Source: Bacteroidota bacterium (GTDB taxonomy: Bacteria > Bacteroidota > Bacteroidia > NS11-12g > UBA955). Taken from it: a stretch of DNA of 38,377 nt. The notes under the pieces are model-generated. The model searched no databases. It was not told the origin of the DNA and saw nothing but the letters and a program-made list of their open reading frames with translations. Shown here piece after piece: positions 8,455 through 18,092 of this stretch. Positions within the stretch are counted from its first letter, which is position 1. Each line of letters opens with the position of its first letter. The position numbers were made by a program, and so were the translations under genes. The stretch covers positions 1 through 38,377 of the forward strand of contig CAUJCT010000021.1 in assembly GCA_963169345.1 (NCBI GenBank), in the 5' to 3' direction.

Positions 8455-9882
8455 ATGAGTTCAGAGTCGCAGCTTTCTACAGGCCAAAAAAGAATGAGCA
8501 AAGCTATTGAGTGGATGAAACTCATTAGTATTACCGGTATTGTTCAGATTCTGGTAACAGGCCTGGGGATGGTCAGTGGTTTCCTTGTAGTCAGATATCT
8601 CGATACTACCCAACTGGCGCTTTATAGTATGGCCAATAACATTTTGGGGACTATGGTGATTCTCGCTGATGGCGGTATCTCTAATGGTGTTATGGCTTTT
8701 GGTGCTCAGGTACACGAAAACAGCAAGAAATTTGGAAAAGTACTGAATACCGGAATGGATCTTCGCAAGAAATTTGCCATCGTCAGTTTAATTATTTCTT
8801 CTCCAATTCTCATCGTACTCCTGATGAACAATGGTTCCAGTTTTATGGTGTCTTTTGTAGTTCTGGTTTCTATTATTCCAACTTTTCTGGCTTCTTTATC
8901 CGGAAACCTGCTCGAAATCGTTGCTCGTATTAAACAAGATATAGTACCTCTACAACGCATCCGTATGGAATTTAACATCGGACGTCTGGTGCTGATTTTT
9001 ATAGTTGTCTTTTTATTCCCTTATGCTTATCTGGCTCTTCTGGCTGCAGGTTTACCTCAAATTTACAACAGCTGGAGACTCCGTAAACTGGCTGCTAAAT
9101 ATGTCGATTTCTCTGCTGAACCTGACAGATCCAAATTCAGTTTTAAAAGTTTGTTTAGTAAAGATCATGTAAACAAGGAACCTGTTAATGATCATCCTGA
9201 TATTAGCGACGAAATACTGGTCAATTCGAATTCAAACGAAATTCAAACAGAAAATTATAAGGAAAAAATACTGCGTGTTGTCAGCAGAATTATGCCCGGT
9301 GCAGCTTACTTTAGTATTTCAGGTCAAATCAATCTTTACCTTATTTCTATATTCAGTGAATCCGGTAAAGCCAATCAGTCAATAGCCGAAATCGCTGGTC
9401 TGGATAAACTGGGAATGGTGATGATCATAGTCTCTCAATTGTTTGTGACCCTGATTGTACCACGTTTTGCCAAATTACCGGATATCAAAGCTGCTCTCAC
9501 CAACAGATTTCTACAGATTTTTGCTCTCCTTGCAGTGATGAGTCTGTTTACAATCGGGGCTTTTTATGTTTTCGATACTTTCCTGTTAAGCGTTCTTGGA
9601 GATAAATATATTGGATTGGAACATTATCTGTTGTTAAACATCATAGGCAATAGCCTGGGTATGATGGCCGGTAATGTTTACTCCTTATTCGTTAACAGGG
9701 GCTGGAATATTGCTCCGTATTTTTCAATTCCCCTTAACATTGCTATTATTACCGTAGCTGTTATTTTATTTAAAATTGGCACAGTGGAAGGCGTTCTTAA
9801 AATGAATATTTTTATTAATTCCATCAACTTAGTTGTCAATACCTCGTACATGATTTATAAGATTAATTCAAAAAGAAGATAA
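8455..9882 (+). CDS. Polysaccharide flippase (Wzx/oligosaccharide flippase family)
   Basis: 475 residues, strongly hydrophobic with about 12 membrane helices, in the family that moves undecaprenyl-linked repeat units across the inner membrane. The first helix region reads SITGIVQILVTGLGMVSGFL, with VVRYLDTTQLALYSMANNI after it, typical of polysaccharide transport proteins of the MOP superfamily. A hydrophilic insert of roughly 60 residues (about residues 220-280, rich in Asp, Asn, Glu and Lys) separates the two halves and is longer than usual. It lies 9 bases after the Wzc-like gene. Family is sure; the sugar unit carried is not known. Confidence 0.88.
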   Translation: MSSESQLSTGQKRMSKAIEWMKLISITGIVQILVTGLGMVSGFLVVRYLDTTQLALYSMANNILGTMVILADGGISNGVMAFGAQVHENSKKFGKVLNTGMDLRKKFAIVSLIISSPILIVLLMNNGSSFMVSFVVLVSIIPTFLASLSGNLLEIVARIKQDIVPLQRIRMEFNIGRLVLIFIVVFLFPYAYLALLAAGLPQIYNSWRLRKLAAKYVDFSAEPDRSKFSFKSLFSKDHVNKEPVNDHPDISDEILVNSNSNEIQTENYKEKILRVVSRIMPGAAYFSISGQINLYLISIFSESGKANQSIAEIAGLDKLGMVMIIVSQLFVTLIVPRFAKLPDIKAALTNRFLQIFALLAVMSLFTIGAFYVFDTFLLSVLGDKYIGLEHYLLLNIIGNSLGMMAGNVYSLFVNRGWNIAPYFSIPLNIAIITVAVILFKIGTVEGVLKMNIFINSINLVVNTSYMIYKINSKRR

Positions 9883-9890
9883 TACACAAA

Positions 9891-10862
9891 ATGAACAACG
9901 CCGTTTGCACCTTATTTGAGAAACATTACCATCATGGGGTAGCCGTTCTTACCAACTCGCTGGTTAGAAATGGTTTCAAAGGTGAAATATATGTTGGATA
10001 CAGAGGCGATTTGCCTCCATGGGCTAATACTGCAAAGCCTAATAGCGCATTGAATTGGGAAAATGCAAGTTCATTCCAGGTGTCTGAAACAGTCAAATTG
10101 CATTTCCTTCCAATTACTACCGATGCGCATTTTACCAATTTCAAAGCCCATTTTATGGTAGAACTTTGGGAAGGTCCGGCTAAAAATGCGGATAATTTGT
10201 ACTACTTCGACCCGGATATCGTTTTTGTTGCTGACTGGAAATACTTTGAAAAATGGACCAGTTGTGGGGTGGCAGTATGTGAAGATATCAATTCTCCGGT
10301 TTGGAGCAATCACCCAAGAAGAGTTGAATGGAGAGAATTTTTTGGTCAATATGGCCATCAGTTGAAATTCAAAGAACCTCTTTATGTTAATGGGGGATTC
10401 ATAGGATTAAATAAAAAAGATAAAAATATTCTTCATATCTGGAAAAAGATGATGGAGGAAGTAGCCCCTCGAATAGGCGGTCTTAATAAATCTTCTCTCG
10501 GTGGTGCAGCAATGCCTCCCGAAGAAATGGGTGCTTACACGCCTTTTGGAAAATCTGACCAGGATGTATTAAATGCAGCCATCGAAGCCTATGATGGTCA
10601 AATTAGTTTTGCAGGTAAGGAAGGTATGGCTTTTATACCTGGTGTTCCTCTGATACCTCATGCTTTGGGCGGTATCAAACCATGGAAAATAAAACCAATT
10701 AGTCAGGTTGCGCAGGGATTTGCTCCAAAATATGTGGATAAAGCTTACTGGAAATACGCCGATTTTCCTCTGCGTTCCCACTCTGACAGTGAAATAAAAA
10801 TGAAACAATTCCTCATAAAAGTAGCAGCTTTTATAGGCAGATTCTACAAAAGAGGTGAATAA
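9891..10862 (+). CDS. Predicted GT-A fold glycosyltransferase
   Basis: 323 residues. It begins VCTLFEKHYHHGVAVLTNSL, the start of a nucleotide-diphospho-sugar transferase fold, and has an acidic metal-binding motif DPD (Asp107, Asp109 in YYFDPDIVF) preceded by a stretch resembling GT8-like enzymes. A later KSDQDVLNAAI segment resembles the acceptor-side DQ motif of such enzymes. No membrane helix is seen, so it is probably cytoplasmic or peripheral. It precedes the DUF4254 and GT9-like genes. The transferase call rests on fold motifs; donor and acceptor are unknown. Confidence 0.7.
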   Translation: MNNAVCTLFEKHYHHGVAVLTNSLVRNGFKGEIYVGYRGDLPPWANTAKPNSALNWENASSFQVSETVKLHFLPITTDAHFTNFKAHFMVELWEGPAKNADNLYYFDPDIVFVADWKYFEKWTSCGVAVCEDINSPVWSNHPRRVEWREFFGQYGHQLKFKEPLYVNGGFIGLNKKDKNILHIWKKMMEEVAPRIGGLNKSSLGGAAMPPEEMGAYTPFGKSDQDVLNAAIEAYDGQISFAGKEGMAFIPGVPLIPHALGGIKPWKIKPISQVAQGFAPKYVDKAYWKYADFPLRSHSDSEIKMKQFLIKVAAFIGRFYKRGE

Positions 10863-10892
10863 AAAATATTTAAATACACTACATACACTATT

Positions 10893-11489
10893 ATGATAAA
10901 CGTAAACAAAATTCTTGAACTCCAATTGCAGAAAGTGACCGAATGGCACACTGAAATGAAGTTGTCTGAAGAGACTTTGCCATGGAAGTTTATTGAAGAA
11001 AACACGCAATGGAACTTTATGCTTTGGCACGAAGAAGACATTGCTCGTATTAAGGATATTGATCCAATGCGTATTGTGGAGGCTAAAAGAAATATCGACA
11101 AATACAATCAGGCCAGAAATAATGCCATGGAGAAAATTGATGAATGGGTATTGAGCTATCTGGAATCGAATCAAATTCAACCTGGTGAAAAAATTCACTC
11201 CGAAACTCCCGGTATGATGATTGACCGTTTGTCTATTATGACGCTTAAAAAATACCACATGCAGGAGGAAGTCGACCGCCCTGATGCCAGCGATGAACAT
11301 CGCAATAAATGCGCCGACAGAGTAGCAGTGCTTACTGAGCAGATGTCTGACTTGTCGAGTGCCTTGTCGGATGTATTTCAGGCACTTCAAAATTCAACAC
11401 TGCGTTTTAAAGTCTACCGTCAGTTTAAAATGTACAACGACCCAAGTCTAAATCCTCAACTGTATAAAAGAGGTCAAAAAGAAGCATAA
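10893..11489 (+). CDS. DUF4254 family protein
   Basis: 198 residues, cytoplasmic and helical. The pattern LWHEEDIAR, then RNIDKYNQARNNAMEKIDEW, and the later MIDRLSIMTLKKYHMQEE is recognised as the DUF4254 family, which in Bacteroidota lipopolysaccharide or polysaccharide loci sits beside GT9-type glycosyltransferase genes. The same pairing is seen here: the next gene starts 2 bases after its stop. The function is not established; a helper or regulatory subunit for the neighbouring transferase is inference. The 30-base gap before it is the longest in the operon, so it might have its own weak translation start context. Confidence 0.8.
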   Translation: MINVNKILELQLQKVTEWHTEMKLSEETLPWKFIEENTQWNFMLWHEEDIARIKDIDPMRIVEAKRNIDKYNQARNNAMEKIDEWVLSYLESNQIQPGEKIHSETPGMMIDRLSIMTLKKYHMQEEVDRPDASDEHRNKCADRVAVLTEQMSDLSSALSDVFQALQNSTLRFKVYRQFKMYNDPSLNPQLYKRGQKEA

Positions 11490-11491
11490 TC

Positions 11492-12511
11492 ATGAGCGCC
11501 AAAAAACCATTGCACGTCGATGCATCTACAGGTGGAAGAGGAGATATCTGGATGCGTCTTTTGGGATTTTATACTCTCGCAGGTATTCGCCCTGATTTGG
11601 ATATTCATATCCTTGTTCCAGAATTTTTAAGACCTCTGGCTAAAATTACCTGGGGCGACAGACTGCATATAGCCGATGCTAAAACTCCTCAGATGAAATA
11701 CAGCTATTCTACTCTGGGGATTAAAGACCTAATTCCGGGTATATTAAAAGGTGAAAAATATATAGAACCATTTCACAAAAACGTTATTCAGGATAAAAAG
11801 AAAAAGCAACTTAAAGACTATATCAATCTGTTCATTTTTGATGTACTCGACTTATTCGGTATTGTGAATGTACCTCCTGCTGGCATAAGCAAGACATACC
11901 ACGGCTATCTGGAAGTTGTCTCCATTAAATTTTTGAGAAATATTTCATGGGAAACCTATTCTAAACAGGTGAATAAAGATTATCCTGAAATACTAAAAAG
12001 ATTAAATGGCAATATTCCTTTGTCTCCCGAATTGAAAATACCAGATGATGTCAGCGAAAATATAGTGGTTTTTCCAAATGGCACCAGCCGTCAGTTTGTT
12101 CCGGTTGAATGGGCTAAAACTAATCTGCCAAATGCCTATTATGCACTTTTTCACAAAGACAACGAAGTGAAAGAGTTTACTGATGCCGGTCTTAAAGTGA
12201 TTCCTTACTACAAAGAACCAGGTGATATCATCGCCATTGCTAAAAACGCTAAATGGAATGTCTCTACTGATAGCTTCCCTTCTCATTTGCTGCAAACCGC
12301 TAACGAAAAAACCAGTGTTTGTATTACAGAAGTCAGTATGTCACGAGTCATTTCTCCTGGCTTTAAAGGTAAAGTGATAGACAGTGAAGTGCCTTGCCAC
12401 CCTTGTGTTCACTTAACCCGTAATGTGCCTTGCGCAGCCGGTTACATGGAATGCCTTAACTGGAAAAATGCAACCTACACTAAGAACTTATTAAATTCAA
12501 TTCAGGCGTAA
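11492..12511 (+). CDS. GT9-like (heptosyltransferase-related) glycosyltransferase
   Basis: 339 residues. The N-terminus has a short beta-strand and GRGDIWMRLLGFYTLA, resembling the G-x-G-D-x-(L/W)-x-x-x-P start of GT9 enzymes. The C-terminal half has VVFPNGTSRQFVPVEWAK (acceptor/donor site region) and ends with a cysteine pattern PCHPCVH then PCAAGYMEC, close to the C-x-P-C...C-x-x-G-x-x-x-C motif of GT9 heptosyltransferases. It is paired with the DUF4254 gene just upstream, which supports GT9. Sequence is divergent, so the sugar moved is unknown. Confidence 0.65.
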   Translation: MSAKKPLHVDASTGGRGDIWMRLLGFYTLAGIRPDLDIHILVPEFLRPLAKITWGDRLHIADAKTPQMKYSYSTLGIKDLIPGILKGEKYIEPFHKNVIQDKKKKQLKDYINLFIFDVLDLFGIVNVPPAGISKTYHGYLEVVSIKFLRNISWETYSKQVNKDYPEILKRLNGNIPLSPELKIPDDVSENIVVFPNGTSRQFVPVEWAKTNLPNAYYALFHKDNEVKEFTDAGLKVIPYYKEPGDIIAIAKNAKWNVSTDSFPSHLLQTANEKTSVCITEVSMSRVISPGFKGKVIDSEVPCHPCVHLTRNVPCAAGYMECLNWKNATYTKNLLNSIQA

Positions 12512-12521
12512 TCTGCTTATT

Positions 12522-13661
12522 TTGGATAACCAACTAAATATATTATTCCTTTGTGGTTCGCTTCAGCCAGGTGCTGATGGTATTGGCGACTATACCCGCC
12601 GTCTTGCATCTGAACTTAGCAAACATGGTTATACAACCAAACTATTGGCCTATAGCGACCGACATACTGAGCAAAGCCTTGAAGAGTTTCAAAACTCAGA
12701 TAATATTGCACTCTCCGTTCTCAGACTTCCTAAAGAAATGAATGCCTCAGAAAAATCTGAAATTATCAACAGATGGCTGGGTGGTGTTCAACCTGAATGG
12801 GTGAGTATTCAATACGTCTTGTATGCTTTTAATGACAAAGGTTTGCCTTTCGATTTTGCTCCTGAAATTCAAGACCTTTTTCCTCATTCCAAATTCCAGG
12901 TGATGTTTCACGAACTTTGGCTTGGTATGGAAAAAAAACCTGTATTGAAAGATACATTATACGGCAAGGTTCAAAATTACATCATCGCTAAAATGATGAA
13001 ACGATTGAAACCTAAAGTAATTCACACACACTCAAGAGCCTATTTGCAAATGCTGGTGCACCACGGTTATAAAGCCTTCCATTTGCCAATTATCAGCAAT
13101 ATTCCTGTCATTCATCCTGAACGTCCTTATATCGATATCTCCAATCAAAAAAATCTCAGTTTTCTGATTTTCGGATTCATTAGTCCTGGTGCTCCGGTTG
13201 AGTCCTTTGCCAAAGAATTAAGACAGTTTGCGGATAATGAGAAAAGACAGGTTCAGGTTGTTTTTGCAGGCAGAAATGGTGCCTATGATGGAGACTGGTA
13301 CCAGGCATTTAAATCTAACAAAATTGAATGCAAAAAACTCGGTGTTTTGAGCGTCGAAGCTTTATCTGATTTAATGAATGATGCTGATATCGGTATTTCA
13401 ACGACACCTTTCAAACTGTACGAAAAAAGTGGTTCTGTTGCTGCCATGTTCAAACACGGTTTACCTGTGCTGAATGTTGCTGTAGACTGGGAACCTGAAA
13501 TTGATATTAATTTTGAAATTGATGAGCCTATCACAGAATATAAAGCAGGTATGCTCGCAGATTGGTTGGGCAGTCTCCACAAACCAGGCCGGATCAATAA
13601 GCTTGAAACAATAGCCAATAAATTTATTGAAGACTTAAAACTTAAAGTTCCTGTTTCATGA
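12522..13661 (+). CDS. Glycosyltransferase, GT4-like (GT-B fold)
   Basis: 379 residues. It opens with ILFLCGSLQPGADGIGDYTR, the N-terminal GT-B pattern of GT4 enzymes (glycine-rich loop with G-I-G-D-Y/H-T). The C-terminal E-x7-E site is degenerate: the aligned stretch ISTTPFKLYEKSGSVAAMF holds only one Glu. The start codon is TTG at 12522; the next Met is about 70 residues in, past the conserved loop, so TTG is needed. Its stop overlaps the next start by 4 bases (ATGA). Assignment as a GT-B enzyme is likely; activity is less sure because of the weak catalytic motif. Confidence 0.75.
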   Translation: MDNQLNILFLCGSLQPGADGIGDYTRRLASELSKHGYTTKLLAYSDRHTEQSLEEFQNSDNIALSVLRLPKEMNASEKSEIINRWLGGVQPEWVSIQYVLYAFNDKGLPFDFAPEIQDLFPHSKFQVMFHELWLGMEKKPVLKDTLYGKVQNYIIAKMMKRLKPKVIHTHSRAYLQMLVHHGYKAFHLPIISNIPVIHPERPYIDISNQKNLSFLIFGFISPGAPVESFAKELRQFADNEKRQVQVVFAGRNGAYDGDWYQAFKSNKIECKKLGVLSVEALSDLMNDADIGISTTPFKLYEKSGSVAAMFKHGLPVLNVAVDWEPEIDINFEIDEPITEYKAGMLADWLGSLHKPGRINKLETIANKFIEDLKLKVPVS

Positions 13662-14926
13662 AACACCCTTCAGTCATAGCGATGCACCCCAATGGAAATG
13701 CCAATGTAAGAGCGGCATTGACCGGGTTTGCCCGTGCTAAAATGCTGAAAGAGTTTCATACCGCTATTGCCTGTTTTAAGGGTTCATGGTTGCACGCTGT
13801 TTCAAAAGGCCCTCTGTCTGAAATAAGAAGAAGGGAATTTGACAGAATTTTAAAACCATATACGCATACACATGCATACAGAGAATTCGGACGATTAATC
13901 GCCATGAAATCCGGATTTAAAAAATTGTACAGACATGAAGTCGGACCATTTAGTGTTGACGCTGTTTATCGGAAAATGGATGAGATTTTAGCCCGTCGTT
14001 TAAAATCTGGTATTCATTCAGAAGCCATTTACGCATTTGAAGATGGAGCTGAATATTCTTTTATGGCTGCTCAATCACTGGGTATTAAGAATTACTACGA
14101 TTTGCCAATCGGCTATTGGAGAATGGCCAGACAGTTGCTCGAACAGGAAAGAGAACTCAGACCTGATTGGGCGGCAACAATAACTGGTTTTAATGATTCT
14201 AAAGATAAACTCGATAGAAAAGACCGGGAACTTGAATTGGCTGATGCCATATTTGTTGCCAGCAGCTTTACAGCTAAAACACTTCAGGCCTATCCCTCTC
14301 AACTGGCTCCTGTTAGTGTAATACCTTATGGATTCCCTCAGCCTGATTCTAAAATGGCCTATTCTACAGATAGGTCAAGCCCACTAAAAGTTTTATTTGT
14401 TGGAGGGCTGTCACAGAGAAAAGGTCTGGCTAACTTGTTCGAAGCTGTGGCTAAATTAGGAAAGTCAATAGAGTTGACTGTTGTTGGTTCGAAAGGCAAT
14501 GCCGAAAGTCCTGCTCTGGATAAGGCTTTGCAGACATGCAAATGGATACCTAGCTTACCCCACGCTGCTATTCTTGACTTAATGAAGCAAATGGATGTAT
14601 TGGCTTTTCCATCTTTATTCGAAGGTTTTGGATTAGTCATTACCGAAGCTATGTCACAAGGTACTCCGGTTATCACTACTGACAGAACAGCGGGTCCGGA
14701 TATCATTACAAATAAGAAAGACGGCTGGATCATTGATGCCGGCTCAACGGATGCTTTAACAGAAATACTTTCATTACTCGAATCTGACAGGGAACTTTTA
14801 GCTCAGGTTGGCATGAACGCATTTCAAACCGCGCAGAGCAGAACCTGGATAAATTACGGAGACGACCTTGCACTGGGTGTGCAGGAAGCTTTTAAATCAA
14901 ATGTAAATCTACATCATGGAACTTAG
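13658..14926 (+). CDS. Glycosyltransferase family 4
   Basis: 422 residues, cytoplasmic GT-B enzyme. The C-terminal domain has VLFVGGLSQRKGLANLFEAV and the E-x7-E site FPSLFEGFGLVITEAMSQG, then TPVITTDRTAGPD. The N-terminal domain starts HPSVIAMHPNGNANVRAAL, an unusual start lacking the usual glycine loop but containing a P-N-G-N pattern. It overlaps the upstream gene by 4 bases and the polymerase gene by 11. Expected to add one residue to the undecaprenyl-linked repeat unit. Confidence 0.9.
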   Translation: MKHPSVIAMHPNGNANVRAALTGFARAKMLKEFHTAIACFKGSWLHAVSKGPLSEIRRREFDRILKPYTHTHAYREFGRLIAMKSGFKKLYRHEVGPFSVDAVYRKMDEILARRLKSGIHSEAIYAFEDGAEYSFMAAQSLGIKNYYDLPIGYWRMARQLLEQERELRPDWAATITGFNDSKDKLDRKDRELELADAIFVASSFTAKTLQAYPSQLAPVSVIPYGFPQPDSKMAYSTDRSSPLKVLFVGGLSQRKGLANLFEAVAKLGKSIELTVVGSKGNAESPALDKALQTCKWIPSLPHAAILDLMKQMDVLAFPSLFEGFGLVITEAMSQGTPVITTDRTAGPDIITNKKDGWIIDAGSTDALTEILSLLESDRELLAQVGMNAFQTAQSRTWINYGDDLALGVQEAFKSNVNLHHGT

Positions 14927-16253
14927 TACCTCTGGCATCATATCGCGCACTCAGGATAACTATGTTAAAAGAACATGGTCAGATCCTGTCTGGCAGATAA
15001 AGCTGGGTATTTGGCTGTATTTTTATCTGTTGATTTTTGAAGGAGCTCTGCGCAAATGGTTCCTTCCTGGTTTGGCAACACCTCTTCTTATTATTCGCGA
15101 CCCATTCGCATTCTGGATTATTATTACTGCTATGCGGTACAAAATATTTCCAAATGTTGCTTATATAAAAATTGTAAGTCTTATTGGCGTGTTTAGTGTT
15201 ATAACGGCAATGGGATTCGGTCATGGCAATCTGTTTGTCGCTTTATATGGCGCCAGAACTTTGTTTCTTCATTTCCCAATGATGTTTATCATGGGTAAAA
15301 TTTTCACTCGTGAGGATGTCGAGTCTATGGGTAGGGCAGTCTTATGGATTGCAATTCCAATGGCTGTTATTATAGCTTTGCAATTTTATTCGCCTCAGTC
15401 TGCCTGGATTAACAGGGGTATTGGTGGCAATGCCGAAGGTGGTGGTTTCTCGGGTTCTGGTGAGTTCTTCAGACCACCGGGTACATTCTCCTTTACAACT
15501 GGTCTGGTACAGTTCTACAGTATGGTCAGTGTTTTTGTATTGTACTTCTTTATCCGCTCCGAACGTCTTCCCAAAATATTGTTGATTGGTTCTGCCGGAG
15601 CTCTCATTGTCGCTATACCAATGTCTATTAGTCGTTCACTCTTGTTTAATACTATAATAGAACTGATGATGATGGTCATGGCAGTCTCCACTAAATCTAA
15701 ACACGTCAGTAAAATTTTTACGCTCTTTGGTATCGGAATTTTAGCCATTGCCATACTGAGTCAGACTGAGTTTTTTCAAGTGTCAACTGGTGCTTTCACC
15801 GACAGATTTGAAACAGCCAACGAAGCAGAAGGCGGACTGGAAAATGTATTCGTCGACCGCTTTCTGGGTGGTATGTTAAAAGCTTTATCCGAATCGACTC
15901 AGCATTCATTCTTCGGACTGGGAATTGGAATGGGAAGTAATGTCGGTGCTCAGTTGCTTTTGGGAAATAGCAATGTCTTTCTAATTTCTGAAGAAGAGTG
16001 GGGGAGAATCATTGGAGAAATGGGCCCCATCATGGGATTAATCCTCATATTCGTGCGAATCAGTTTCGCTTCCAATATGGCCGTCAAATCATTTAAATTT
16101 ATGCGAAAAGAAAACTTCTTGCCCTGGATGCTCCTGGGTGTAAGTTTCCTTATATTCCTTCAAGGCCAGTGGGCCCAGCCAACTTCTGTTGGTTTTAGTA
16201 CCATAATGGGTGGGATGATGCTCGCTGGTTTTAACGAAAAAACAGACAATTGA
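14916..16253 (+). CDS. O-antigen polymerase/ligase-type membrane protein (candidate Wzy)
   Basis: 445 residues, multi-pass (about 10-12 helices). After a cytoplasmic start, helices alternate with short loops; a large periplasmic loop near residues 165-195 reads GGNAEGGGFSGSGEFFRPPG followed by TFSFTTG, resembling the R-x-x-G-T-F motif of O-antigen ligase and Wzy_C-type proteins. A helix ending MSISRSLLFN carries the S-R-S motif seen in that family. As the only such protein in the operon it is the best candidate for the Wzy polymerase. Ligase activity is the alternative. It overlaps both neighbours. Confidence 0.82.
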   Translation: MELSTSGIISRTQDNYVKRTWSDPVWQIKLGIWLYFYLLIFEGALRKWFLPGLATPLLIIRDPFAFWIIITAMRYKIFPNVAYIKIVSLIGVFSVITAMGFGHGNLFVALYGARTLFLHFPMMFIMGKIFTREDVESMGRAVLWIAIPMAVIIALQFYSPQSAWINRGIGGNAEGGGFSGSGEFFRPPGTFSFTTGLVQFYSMVSVFVLYFFIRSERLPKILLIGSAGALIVAIPMSISRSLLFNTIIELMMMVMAVSTKSKHVSKIFTLFGIGILAIAILSQTEFFQVSTGAFTDRFETANEAEGGLENVFVDRFLGGMLKALSESTQHSFFGLGIGMGSNVGAQLLLGNSNVFLISEEEWGRIIGEMGPIMGLILIFVRISFASNMAVKSFKFMRKENFLPWMLLGVSFLIFLQGQWAQPTSVGFSTIMGGMMLAGFNEKTDN

Positions 16254-17422
16254 ACACAAATACGAACAATAACGAAAACACAAAACTGAAGATTATCTTA
16301 ATTGGAAATTACGCAAAAGATAAACAAATGAGTATGGAACTCTTTGCGAATCTTCTGCGCAATGGATACATCAATGCCGGTCACAGAGCCGAAATTTGGC
16401 GCCCCAAAGTTTGCTTTGGACACTTCGCTAAAAATACCCTGAATGGATATGGTAAATGGCTGGCATATCTCGATAAATGGTTGATATTCCCTTTACTTCT
16501 TTTGTTGTACAGACTCTTGCCTTCTAACAGAAAGTACAATGTGCGTTTCCATATTTGCGACCACTCCAATGTCATTTATCTGCCTTATCTGCCCAATCAT
16601 AAAACTGTTGTCTCTTGTCACGATGTCCTGGCAATCAGAGGAGCTCTGGGTCATAAAGATGCTTATTGCGAAGCTTCCAGCTTTGGTGTTGTTTTACAAA
16701 AATGGATTTTGGGTGGATTGATAAGAGCCAAAAAACTGGCTGCAGTGTCGGCAACAACATTAAATCAATTGAACGAATTGGATAAATCGGATAATTACAG
16801 AGCCTGTGACCGCCGACTGATTTTAAATGCTTTTAATGAGTTTTTTCAACCTGTTCCTAAACAGGATGCATTGAGGATTTTATCCATTGGCGGTGTGTCT
16901 GTCCATGAACCTTTTATTCTGCATATTGGTTCTTCTTTGCCAAGAAAAAACAGAAAATTACTCATAGCAATGCTCGATATGCTAAAAGATCAATGGAATG
17001 GAAAGGTCGTTTTAGCTGGTCAGGAAATTGACCCTGAATTGTATTTTCAAATCAATGAAAAAGGTTTGAAAGACAGAGTAGTAATGGTTAAACGTCCGGG
17101 CTATGAAATGCTGAATGCCCTTTACAGTGCCTGTGATGCATTTGTGTTTCCTTCATACTCTGAAGGTTTCGGCTGGCCGGTAATAGAAGCTCAGGCTTGC
17201 GGCGCTCCTGTCATTGCCTCTAATATCGAACCTATTCCTGAAGTGAGTGGTGGAGCAGCTTTGCATTGTCATCCGGATAAACCTGAAGAATTTGTCAAAG
17301 CATTTCAATCTCTGTCCAATGAAAAATTCAAAAGCGAACTGGTTCAAAAAGGATTTGTAAATTGCAATCGTTTTAAACCCGAACGCATGATTCAAGAATA
17401 TATTGACTTTCATCTAATCTAA
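16250..17422 (+). CDS. Glycosyltransferase family 4
   Basis: 390 residues. The donor domain has ILHIGSSLPRKNRKLLIAML and the E-x7-E site FPSYSEGFGWPVIEAQACG, then APVIASNIEPIPEVSGGA, which is the mannosyltransferase-like GT4 signature. Start is TTG at 16250 overlapping the previous stop as TTGA; the next Met is at residue 27, after the first beta strand LKIILIGNY, so TTG is the likely start. The asparagine/threonine-rich first 11 residues are atypical and could be outside the true start. Neighbour is a hexapeptide acyltransferase sharing one base. Confidence 0.9.
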   Translation: MNTNTNNNENTKLKIILIGNYAKDKQMSMELFANLLRNGYINAGHRAEIWRPKVCFGHFAKNTLNGYGKWLAYLDKWLIFPLLLLLYRLLPSNRKYNVRFHICDHSNVIYLPYLPNHKTVVSCHDVLAIRGALGHKDAYCEASSFGVVLQKWILGGLIRAKKLAAVSATTLNQLNELDKSDNYRACDRRLILNAFNEFFQPVPKQDALRILSIGGVSVHEPFILHIGSSLPRKNRKLLIAMLDMLKDQWNGKVVLAGQEIDPELYFQINEKGLKDRVVMVKRPGYEMLNALYSACDAFVFPSYSEGFGWPVIEAQACGAPVIASNIEPIPEVSGGAALHCHPDKPEEFVKAFQSLSNEKFKSELVQKGFVNCNRFKPERMIQEYIDFHLI

Positions 17423-18087
17423 TGGGAAAACTACTTAAAGCTCTTGTCGTTATATTGCCCTGGTCATTAAAGCGTTTCATGCTGAGAAAACTGTATGGTT
17501 ACGATATTCATCCTACAGCTCATATCGGATTAGCATGGATTTTCCCTCGTAAATTAAAAATGGCTGCTGGCTCTCGTTTCTATAGTTTATCTGTTGCCAT
17601 TCACCTCGATTATATCGAACTGGGTGAAAACTCTTCTATTGGAAGAGGCTGCTGGATCACCGGTCTTGGGACTGGAGACTCCCAATATTTTAAACACCAA
17701 ACAGATAGAAAATCTGAACTCATCATGTCTGATAATTCTCACTTTACCAAAAACCACCATATCGATTGCACCAATACAATTAAAATCGGAAGGATGGTCA
17801 CCATTGCAGGTTATCAGTCTCAGTTTTTGTCTCACTCTATCAATGTTATAGAAAATATTCAGGACAGTGCTCCTATCGAAATTGGTGATTTTGCTTTTGT
17901 TGGAACTAACGTCGTTGTTTTGGGTGGTGCCAAACTGCCGGCATACAGTGTGCTGGGCGCTAAATCTCTGCTCAATAAAGCGTTTACTGAAGAGTATAAA
18001 TTATATGGTGGTGTACCTGCTAAAATGATAGCAGATATGCCTAAGGATGCTAAATATTTTAACCGAACAGACGGATTCGTCTATTAA
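17422..18087 (+). CDS. Left-handed beta-helix (hexapeptide) acyltransferase
   Basis: 221 residues. Hexapeptide-type turns recur: HIGLAWIFP, IELGENSSIGRGCWITG, then DFAFVGTNVVVLGGAKLPAYSVLGAKSLLNK and the C-terminal YGGVPAKMI that ends this acyltransferase class (split here into shorter stretches for clarity). Probably transfers an acetyl group to a sugar hydroxyl of the repeat unit. The stop of the preceding gene and this start share the A in TAATG. Substrate is unknown. Confidence 0.85.
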   Translation: MGKLLKALVVILPWSLKRFMLRKLYGYDIHPTAHIGLAWIFPRKLKMAAGSRFYSLSVAIHLDYIELGENSSIGRGCWITGLGTGDSQYFKHQTDRKSELIMSDNSHFTKNHHIDCTNTIKIGRMVTIAGYQSQFLSHSINVIENIQDSAPIEIGDFAFVGTNVVVLGGAKLPAYSVLGAKSLLNKAFTEEYKLYGGVPAKMIADMPKDAKYFNRTDGFVY

Positions 18088-18092
18088 AAATT

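Noticed and set aside
10569..11390. 273-codon frame on the minus strand across the GT-A and DUF4254 genes
   Set aside because: It is a shadow of two well-supported plus-strand genes and its protein resembles no family I know.
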